A stretch of DNA of 64,000 nt from Acidobacteriota bacterium. Its GTDB lineage: Bacteria > Acidobacteriota > Terriglobia > Terriglobales > Acidobacteriaceae. Every line of letters starts with the position of its first letter. Position 1 is the first letter of the stretch. The translations under genes were made by a program, and so were the position numbers. Of the stretch, positions 46,000 through 51,449 are shown piece after piece. Below the pieces are notes generated by a model. It saw nothing but the letters and a program-made list of their open reading frames with translations. It was not told where the DNA came from and did not search any database. The DNA is taken from the NCBI GenBank assembly GCA_013289795.1, contig JABCZH010000002.1:124001-188000 (forward strand). The letters run 5' to 3'.

Positions 46000-46920
46000 C
46001 TACTGTCCCCCCGCCCCGTGTTTCTGGACCAAAGTTTCCCGAGTACGCCTGAGCGTGAAGACCAGCGATTCCTTCGGAATGCTGGAGATGAATGGGCTGA
46101 TGAGCCAGCCTAGACCTGTCGGAATGTCGCGGGTCAGCGAGATGGCTTCGAGCTGCACGTACACTCCGCCGTCGCGTTGCTGGAATCGCCAGTAGGAATT
46201 CAGCCGCCACATAAATCCGCTGTCGTTGCCGACCGGCTTCTCGGATTGGTTGGGCCTTCCGGCATTCTCGACTTCAGCGATGCGGTTGCTGCGTGAATCG
46301 GAGGTGGCGCGGGCGGCATCGAGGCGGGTGTATGTCACGTCGTACTCGGTATTGAGGATCACAGTTACGACTTTGGTCTTGCGCAGTCTGAGAAATATTC
46401 TGAAGCGGTCTCCGTCCCGCTTGATCAGCTTCGATTGCTGCACGTCGGGCGCGTAGAACTTGTACTGGTTGTCATAGTCCTGCAAGAAGGTGAGAGTCTG
46501 GTTGAGAGTCACGCCGGGAACAAAGACTGTGCCTATCCAGTGATGGATCAGGCCGCCCGGAACTGCGATGGGCTCTCCACTATCGCGGGTTTGGAGGCGG
46601 CCGGTGATTATCTCGCCGGCTTTCAGGCGTGCGAGGTCTGCGTCGCGCTCTGGCGACTGGAGTCCGTCGATATAGAGGAACGGCGCACTGGGCATATGGC
46701 GTTCGCTCAATTCGACATAGTGATCGAATGCAGCGACAGTTTCGGGTTTGAGTTGTTCGGCGGCGGCGGAAGAGCAGGCGATAGCGAAGATCGCCGCGAG
46801 AACGAAGATTCTTGTTCCGATTCGCTGCTTACTCCATTTCCCCCCACCTTTGCGCAAAAGGCGCGCAAAGATGGGGCACTCGTCGGTTGGGACGGTACAC
46901 GCGGAAGGACGACGCCACAT
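46000..46920 (-). CDS. Exported START/SRPBCC-like protein
   Basis: A late N-terminal signal (RIFVLAAIFAIACSSAAAEQ, about residues 37-56) precedes a conserved 240-residue domain. Its C-terminal block (YWRFQQRDGGVYVQLEAISLTRDIP, then GLGWLISPFISSIPKESL) looks like a lipid-binding START/SRPBCC fold seen in acidobacterial secreted proteins. It would act in the periplasm. I take ATG 46920; the 450-residue frame to 47367 overlaps the opposite gene and is rejected. Its start region is only 34 bp from the divergent regulator gene. Confidence 0.74.
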   Translation of the reverse strand: MWRRPSACTVPTDECPIFARLLRKGGGKWSKQRIGTRIFVLAAIFAIACSSAAAEQLKPETVAAFDHYVELSERHMPSAPFLYIDGLQSPERDADLARLKAGEIITGRLQTRDSGEPIAVPGGLIHHWIGTVFVPGVTLNQTLTFLQDYDNQYKFYAPDVQQSKLIKRDGDRFRIFLRLRKTKVVTVILNTEYDVTYTRLDAARATSDSRSNRIAEVENAGRPNQSEKPVGNDSGFMWRLNSYWRFQQRDGGVYVQLEAISLTRDIPTGLGWLISPFISSIPKESLVFTLRRTRETLVQKHGAGGQ

Positions 46921-46940
46921 GATGATTCTCTCGACTACGT

Positions 46941-46955
46941 TATGATGACGTGCGA
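46941..46955 (+). promoter_or_regulatory. -10 element adjacent to the winged-helix regulator start
   Basis: TATGAT at 46941-46946 ends eight bases before ATG 46955 in the 34-bp divergent gap. No ribosome site fits between, so the message may be leaderless, as proposed for tmk. The -35 is poor. Confidence 0.3.
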
Positions 46956-47800
46956 TGGCGGACGAGGCAAGACGACTATTCCGGTTTGGCGTGTTCGAAG
47001 CCGATACCGCCAGCGGTGAGCTGCGCAAGTCGGGGGTACGGCTGCGGCTGCAGGACCAGCCATTCCAGGTATTGGTGGTACTTCTGGAGCGGGCGGGCGA
47101 CGTTGTAACCCGCGAAGAATTGCGGCAGAAGCTCTGGCCCGCCGACACCTTTGTCGATTTTGACCACAGTCTGAATACCATCATTAACAAACTCCGCGAA
47201 GTGCTGGGCGATTCGGCTTCGAATCCCCGCTTTATCGAGACTTTGGCGAAACGCGGATACCGCCTTCTTCCCTCTGTCGAGACTCCCGAGAGAGTCACGA
47301 TCGAAGCTTCTATTTCACCTTCCGAAGCTCCGCGTCCGATTGCTTTGCCGACGACTTCCCTGCTCACTCGCCCCGACGATCTGCCAGCGGTTCCGCGCGG
47401 ATACGTGCGTGTACTCTTTCTGCTTATTCAGATCATGTATCTCAGCTTCTACATCGCAGCATTGGCTCGGCTGGGCGTAGTCATCGAACTGCTGGAGCAT
47501 GGGTTCGCGAGGCCGACCTGGATCACAGCTGTCTTGGTTTTGTCGGCTGCGGTGGGCATTCCGGTTCGTCTGTATTTGCTGTCGGCGGTCGCGTTCGATG
47601 TTGCCGGTCTCAGCCGAAAATTCCTTCGCCTGTTCCCCGGAGTCTTTGTGCTTGATCAACTCTGGGCCCTTTCGCCGTTCCTGCTGGCGCCGCAGATCGG
47701 GATGGGCCTGGCTCTCGCTATCACTGCGGCTTTGATCTATCTTCCCTTCTCCGAGCGTACTCTGCTGCTGATGCGTGATCGGTCGGAGCCGCCTGCCTAA
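46955..47800 (+). CDS. Membrane-bound winged-helix (OmpR-type) regulator
   Basis: Residues 1-105 are a trans_reg_C/OmpR-type winged helix (RFGVFEADTASGELRKSG...; LRQKLWPADTFVDFDHSLNTIINKLREVLGD; ETLAKRGYRLL). A Pro-rich linker and four hydrophobic helices follow (VLFLLIQIMYLSFYIAAL; AVLVLSAAVGIPVRLYLL; LWALSPFLLAPQIG; LALAITAALIYLPF). It resembles CadC-like one-component sensors whose DNA-binding head is cytosolic. No sensor domain beyond the membrane helices is seen. The opposite strand carries a long tail of the gtrA frame over nearly its whole length. Confidence 0.85.
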   Translation: MADEARRLFRFGVFEADTASGELRKSGVRLRLQDQPFQVLVVLLERAGDVVTREELRQKLWPADTFVDFDHSLNTIINKLREVLGDSASNPRFIETLAKRGYRLLPSVETPERVTIEASISPSEAPRPIALPTTSLLTRPDDLPAVPRGYVRVLFLLIQIMYLSFYIAALARLGVVIELLEHGFARPTWITAVLVLSAAVGIPVRLYLLSAVAFDVAGLSRKFLRLFPGVFVLDQLWALSPFLLAPQIGMGLALAITAALIYLPFSERTLLLMRDRSEPPA

Positions 47801-48277
47801 GCCTGAGTCTGCGCCTAAAGGCGCGATTGAGAGTTGCGATCTTTGCGGCACGACTGAAGTCGTGCCCTGATACGAATCGCCGGATAGAAACACCCAGCGG
47901 TCACTGGATAGGTAGTTGGCCGCAAAGCATAGCGAGATGGTCGCGAGATTAGCGGCTAATACCGGCACGCGCAGCCATCCGGCCAGCAGGCGCATTAACA
48001 GCAAATTGCCGACCAGTGAGATCAAGCCGTTGCTGAGATGAAAGCGCAGCAGTTGAGCAAGGGCGGTACGAACACCTCGGCCTGCGCGATCTGCCCAGGT
48101 AAAGCGCTGGTGCCACAGGAAGTTGTGTAGGACGGCCGCTTCCACGGCTAGCGCCGTCGCCAGCAGATAATTCATTTTCATCGCGACGAGAACCGCCAGC
48201 ACGCCCAGTTGAACACCGATCCCGATAGCTCCCACTAGCGAGAAGCGGAACAGACGGAGGCGCGAGGTTGTGATCAC
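47315..48277 (-). CDS. GtrA-like membrane protein with antisense read-through tail
   Basis: Residues 1-136 form a four-helix GtrA/teichoic-acid flippase-like protein (FSLVGAIGIGVQLGVLAVL; AVLHNFLWHQRFTW; FCAANYLSSDRWVF-type end). A typical GtrA stops near residue 140. Here a palindrome (47847-47866) encodes residues 138-144 and the frame continues 177 residues, rich in Gln/Arg/Ser, antisense to the winged-helix gene. The tail is unlikely to be a domain; it probably arose when the stop was lost. It overlaps the CDP-alcohol transferase start by four bases and is co-transcribed with it. GtrA proteins flip polyprenyl-linked sugars. Confidence 0.75.
   Translation of the reverse strand: MITTSRLRLFRFSLVGAIGIGVQLGVLAVLVAMKMNYLLATALAVEAAVLHNFLWHQRFTWADRAGRGVRTALAQLLRFHLSNGLISLVGNLLLMRLLAGWLRVPVLAANLATISLCFAANYLSSDRWVFLSGDSYQGTTSVVPQRSQLSIAPLGADSGLGRRLRPITHQQQSTLGEGKIDQSRSDSESQAHPDLRRQQERRKGPELIKHKDSGEQAKEFSAETGNIERDRRQQIQTNRNAHRSRQNQDSCDPGRPREPMLQQFDDYAQPSQCCDVEAEIHDLNKQKEYTHVSARNRWQIVGASEQGSRRQSNRTRSFGR
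47847..47866. repeat. Perfect GGCACGACT palindrome in the gtrA 3' end
   Basis: GGCACGACT-GA-AGTCGTGCC is a perfect palindrome of nine-base arms, accompanied by a smaller CGCCTAAAGGCG palindrome about 25 bases away. It lies exactly at the end of the GtrA domain, where a stop codon would be expected. Confidence 0.85.
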
Positions 48278-48981
48278 GCGAGCCTCTCTTCCCTATAGAG
48301 CTGGGCAGTGTGCTTGACGGCCGATACGATCAACATGATGCTCATACCGGCGATGGCGATGGTGCCACCGAGATCGAAGAGAAGCACGGGCCTTCCCAAG
48401 ACCTTGATCATGGGATGGCGAAGCAGTGCCAGATTGCCAATGGCGAGCAGAATGCGAATTTCCGTAGGCCCAAACTTCCAATAGGAAAGCTGAAACCGGC
48501 CCAGGGTGTATGTAGCGAGGTAGGCCTCGATGGACAGCATCAGAAACGCTACCAGCATTCCCCAAGCGATGCCGGGATGTACGTAGCCGGAGAGCGCGAG
48601 CCCGCCGATCAAGAAGAACGCTGCAATGGTGTCAGCGATGTGATCGACGTAAAAGCCGTAACGCGGGCGTTGCCGGTTGCGGACCCGGGCCAGCGTGCCG
48701 TCGAGACTGTCGCCGAGCCAGTTCAATGCCAGGCAGAGGATCCCCACCAGCAGTGCGTCGGGGTTGAGACGCGCCAGAGCATAGCAAGCACCAGCCAGGC
48801 ACTGAGCGATGAAGCCCAGCAGGGTCAGGTGATCGGAGTTGATGCAGGCAGGGGTGTGTCGCGCCAGCCAGAGCAGTGTTCGGCGTTCAGCGGACGCGAC
48901 AAAGCTCTCGTGAATGCGTGTGGCTGGGGCGAATTCTACCCTCTCTGTGGTGCCTGCGGTGTGAGCGATCAGGCTTGGCAT
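48274..48981 (-). CDS. CDP-alcohol phosphatidyltransferase
   Basis: The signature DG-x2-AR-x8-G-x3-D-x3-D is complete (DSLDGTLARVRN, then YGFYVDHIAD). These Asp residues bind the metal used to transfer an alcohol phosphate from a CDP-linked donor to form a phospholipid head group. Six hydrophobic helices are visible. Length 235 residues. Its ATG overlaps gtrA by four bases (ATGA), giving a two-gene operon. The product lipid is not readable. Confidence 0.9.
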   Translation of the reverse strand: MPSLIAHTAGTTERVEFAPATRIHESFVASAERRTLLWLARHTPACINSDHLTLLGFIAQCLAGACYALARLNPDALLVGILCLALNWLGDSLDGTLARVRNRQRPRYGFYVDHIADTIAAFFLIGGLALSGYVHPGIAWGMLVAFLMLSIEAYLATYTLGRFQLSYWKFGPTEIRILLAIGNLALLRHPMIKVLGRPVLLFDLGGTIAIAGMSIMLIVSAVKHTAQLYREERLA

Positions 48982-49147
48982 GAAGCGTTCCTCCCTTGCT
49001 CGCCCACTCTCGGTGAAAAGATCGCCACTGGCAATGCACGCGACCTCAAACGCACCTCAAGAAAAGATCACGGCGTAGGTTGCAGAAGGATTAGGACTTA
49101 AGAGATCGCCTGGATCGATTGACCGGTAAGGAGTCACAAACAAGAAA

Positions 49148-49171
49148 CCCTCGCAGCGGTTACTGCGAGGG
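49148..49171 (-). terminator. Terminator of the cold-shock gene
   Basis: CCCTCGCAG, loop and CTGCGAGGG form a perfect nine-base stem. On the minus strand it is followed by TTTCTTGTTT. It stands 22 bases after the cold-shock stop and is a standard rho-independent terminator. Confidence 0.88.
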
Positions 49172-49193
49172 TTGAAATTGGAAAAGCGAGGCC

Positions 49194-49397
49194 TCAGCCG
49201 CGGACCACGTTGGCCGCCTGGAAACCTTTGGGTCCCTTCAGCAGGTCGAACTCGACGGTTTCGCCCTCGTTCAGCGTACGGTAACCGTTTTCTTGGATCG
49301 CGGAGAAATGAACGAAGACATCCTCCCCAGTGGACCGCTGGATAAACCCGTATCCTTTAGCCCCGTTGAACCATTTTACTGTGCCCTTCTCTCTCAC
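49194..49397 (-). CDS. Cold-shock-domain RNA-binding protein (CspA family)
   Basis: This 67-residue protein has the RNP1 motif KGYGFI and the RNP2 motif VFVHFSAI of CspA-type proteins, with a typical beta-barrel. It binds RNA and removes secondary structure. The GTG start at 49397 has AAAGGAG seven bases upstream. A strong promoter 290 bases upstream gives it a long leader, typical of temperature-sensing csp messages. It forms its own transcription unit. Confidence 0.95.
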   Translation of the reverse strand: MREKGTVKWFNGAKGYGFIQRSTGEDVFVHFSAIQENGYRTLNEGETVEFDLLKGPKGFQAANVVRG

Positions 49398-49677
49398 AAA
49401 AAACTCCTTTCGCCTCTTCTATGGGTGAAATTCCACGGGCCTCGCGAAGCGGACGCTTCCTCACAACCCCCTCAAAACCTGTGGACGAACAACCGCGGCT
49501 GCGCGCACCGTTGAACCCGCGCACAACAAGAAAAGCTCCGGAGTCCTCCGCCGTGCTGGGAGAGCACGGCGCAAGGCTCTGGAGCCTGTCGTGGTGACGC
49601 GAATTTCGACTGCGGTACACGCAACATCAGCCTGAACTTACGAACGTGTTGCACTGAAATGTGGCAACGAGCACAGA
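49398..49677 (-). ncRNA. Long structured 5' leader of the cold-shock mRNA
   Basis: If transcription starts about seven bases after the promoter's -10, at about 49671, the leader is some 275 nt. It includes a perfect hairpin (49548-49555 with 49561-49568: GCCGTGCT, GGGAG loop, AGCACGGC) nested in longer GGCTC/GAGCC pairs, and no credible ORF. Long leaders of csp mRNAs in other bacteria act as thermosensors or stability elements. This is an untranslated regulatory leader, not a separate RNA gene. Confidence 0.5.
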
Positions 49678-49705
49678 ATAATAGCAGGAAGTTTTTTTCT
49701 GGCAA
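49678..49705 (-). promoter_or_regulatory. Sigma-70 promoter of the cold-shock gene
   Basis: On the minus strand, TTGCCA (49700-49705), a 16-bp spacer and TATTAT (49678-49683) form a near-consensus promoter directed at the cold-shock gene. An A-rich stretch in the spacer and a palindrome upstream (49724-49735) accompany it. Confidence 0.7.
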
Positions 49706-49723
49706 GAGGAGATTTACAGTTAG

Positions 49724-49735
49724 TGAAACGTTTCA
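49724..49735. promoter_or_regulatory. TGAAACGTTTCA palindrome, LacI-type operator-like
   Basis: This perfect 12-bp palindrome with a central CG resembles LacI/GalR-family operators. It is about 20 bases upstream of the cold-shock -35 and about 120 bases before the BrkB start, so it could regulate either. No LacI-type gene is in the window. It could be chance. Confidence 0.35.
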
Positions 49736-49852
49736 GAATGTGACCCAAGGTTCCGGCGTGGTCGCAATGGGATGGCGTAGGGAATGGCGGAGGGTATTTT
49801 TCTTCGTCCGGCAGGGTCCATGCAACTCTATGATAATATTGGCTAAACTCAC

Positions 49853-50731
49853 TTGACTGAGCCGCTTCCATTGGCGACTGAGGCCGACCCCGAACCCTGG
49901 CCGCCGCAGGCATCGGAGGAACCCCGTTCTGGGCTGCTGGCATCGACCGCAAAATATTTATTGCGGACCGAGGTTCACACGTTTGCCTTCTCGGTGGCAG
50001 CCAATGCGGTCCTTTCATTTTTTCCGTTTGTACTGTTGCTATTGACGCTCATCCGCCGCGTGTTTCATTCCGCGGCGATGTACGAAGTAGTGGTGCAGCT
50101 GCTCCGCGATAGTCTTCCTGCTGGGCAGGATTTCGTGATTCGCAACCTGAACGCGTTGGTAGGCGCACGCCAACGCACGCAGATTTTCTCACTCCTGATT
50201 CTGCTGGTGACTTCGACTGGGGTCTTTCTGCCGCTGGAAGTCGCGTTGAACCGCATCTGGCATTTCCCTAACAATCGTTCGTACTGGGGGAATCAACTCA
50301 TGGCGTTGGGATTGGCATTTGGCTGCGGCGTACTGGCCCTGCTTTCGATCGGATTGACCGCCGGCAACGTGGTGCTGCTGCGAAGCCTCACCTTTGGTCA
50401 CGACATCGCCGCGATGCGGCTGGCTGGGTTCATCAGCATGAAAGTGTTTGCCATCGCCACCAGCATTGCCATCTTCTTTCTGATCTATTGGCTGCTGCCC
50501 AACGGCAAGGTTCCTGCGCTGGCGGTGCTACCGGCAGCAGTAATCATGGGATTGCTGTCGGAGATTCTGAAGTATGCGTACATCCTGGCGCTGCCCCGGC
50601 TGAATTTCCAGGAGGTCTATGGGCCGTTTGCTTTGTCGGCTAGCTTGATGTTCTGGGCGTTTCTCACTGGACTGCTCCTGCTTAGCGGAGCTTATTTGTC
50701 GGCGGAGCGGCACGGGCGGAGAAGGAAGTGA
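49853..50731 (+). CDS. YihY/BrkB-family membrane protein
   Basis: About six hydrophobic helices and the family pattern are present: AFSVAANAVLSFFPFVLLLLT, SLPAGQDFVIRNLNALV, the helix LALNRIW-type, and PFALSASLMFWAFLTGLLLLSGAYLSAE at the end. Family members are inner-membrane proteins of unsettled function. The start is a TTG at 49853, 18 bases after a TATGAT -10 element (49829-49834) with no ribosome site. Length 292 residues is normal. Confidence 0.87.
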   Translation: MTEPLPLATEADPEPWPPQASEEPRSGLLASTAKYLLRTEVHTFAFSVAANAVLSFFPFVLLLLTLIRRVFHSAAMYEVVVQLLRDSLPAGQDFVIRNLNALVGARQRTQIFSLLILLVTSTGVFLPLEVALNRIWHFPNNRSYWGNQLMALGLAFGCGVLALLSIGLTAGNVVLLRSLTFGHDIAAMRLAGFISMKVFAIATSIAIFFLIYWLLPNGKVPALAVLPAAVIMGLLSEILKYAYILALPRLNFQEVYGPFALSASLMFWAFLTGLLLLSGAYLSAERHGRRRK

Positions 50732-50756
50732 GGCAAAACTGCGGAACTTCGCTCCT

Positions 50757-50778
50757 GGACGGGCGAGGGTGCCCGTCC
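50757..50778. repeat. GGACGGGC...GCCCGTCC hairpin repeat
   Basis: Eight-base perfect arms 50757-50764 and 50771-50778 with loop GAGGGT lie 25 bases after the BrkB stop. It is the same family as 22943-22963 and may end the BrkB message. Confidence 0.7.
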
Positions 50779-50818
50779 CCACACATATGGTCGCAACGCT
50801 CATCCATCACACTCGTCT

Positions 50819-50861
50819 TGTGACGGTGATCACAGCACCTTCAAACCGCAACGCCTACTAT
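50819..50861 (+). promoter_or_regulatory. CRP-type site with class II spacing before the secreted-adhesin genes
   Basis: TGTGA-CGGTGA-TCACA (50819-50834) is an exact CRP/FNR half-site palindrome. A TACTAT -10 (50856-50861) follows, which would start transcription near 50868, putting the palindrome centre at -41.5, the class II activator position. There is no good -35, as expected of such a promoter. The first gene starts at 50917. Confidence 0.55.
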
Positions 50862-50916
50862 CCACTCACTCCCGTCAACGGCTGGCCTCGATTTCTTTCT
50901 TTTTGCGAGGCTTGCG

Positions 50917-51447
50917 ATGCCGTGCTCACGCAGTAAGTGCCTTTTTCTGGGGCTGATTCTTGTTGGTTCGCTGCCAGCAGCGGCTGTTAAGCCCTTGCAG
51001 TCGCCGGATATCCACATCTTCCCTCTGCGGCATTTCCTTACTCAGCAATCGGGGTACATCTTTTCCGGCACGGTGGAAAGGGTGGAGCGCCTTGCCCCGC
51101 GGACTGCCGGCAGCGTGGCCGTCATGCGCATTACCTTTCATGTGGATCGCGGCCTTCGCGGCACGCGTACAGGGCAGACGTTGGTGATTCGTGAGTGGGC
51201 TGGGCTGTGGCAGGCTGGCGGCCGCTATCGGCTTGGCGAACGGGTGATGCTGTTTCTTTATCCGCCGAGCAAGTTAGGACTGACCAGCCCGGTGGGAGGC
51301 GCATCGGGACGATTTGTGGTGGATCCGCTGGGGCGGGTCATCATCGAACCGCGCAAAGTTGGCCTCACGCGGACCCACTTCCCTGCCAACATGCGGATGG
51401 AGCCATTGAAGTTCTTCCGTGCTCTGCATCGCTCAGAGGGGGAGTGA
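50917..51447 (+). CDS. Exported hypothetical protein of 176 residues
   Basis: The signal peptide (CLFLGLILVGSLPAAAVK) is clear. The mature part has a beta-rich core (GYIFSGTVERVERL; VAVMRITFHVDRGLRG; RYRLGERVMLFLYPPSKLG) resembling small acidobacterial secreted proteins with a TIGxV-like layout. Cofactor residues are not visible. It is followed after two bases by the large TIG/Ig-like protein and surely belongs to one operon. Function unknown. Confidence 0.72.
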   Translation: MPCSRSKCLFLGLILVGSLPAAAVKPLQSPDIHIFPLRHFLTQQSGYIFSGTVERVERLAPRTAGSVAVMRITFHVDRGLRGTRTGQTLVIREWAGLWQAGGRYRLGERVMLFLYPPSKLGLTSPVGGASGRFVVDPLGRVIIEPRKVGLTRTHFPANMRMEPLKFFRALHRSEGE

Positions 51448-51449
51448 TC

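Noticed and set aside
46921-47367. Extension of the START-like gene to 47367
   Set aside because: It would run antisense through the winged-helix domain and has no signal or homology; ATG 46920 is adequate.
51195-51449. 1080-residue start for the TIG/Ig-like protein
   Set aside because: It overlaps the preceding secreted gene; the 51450 ATG has a strong ribosome site and a signal peptide.
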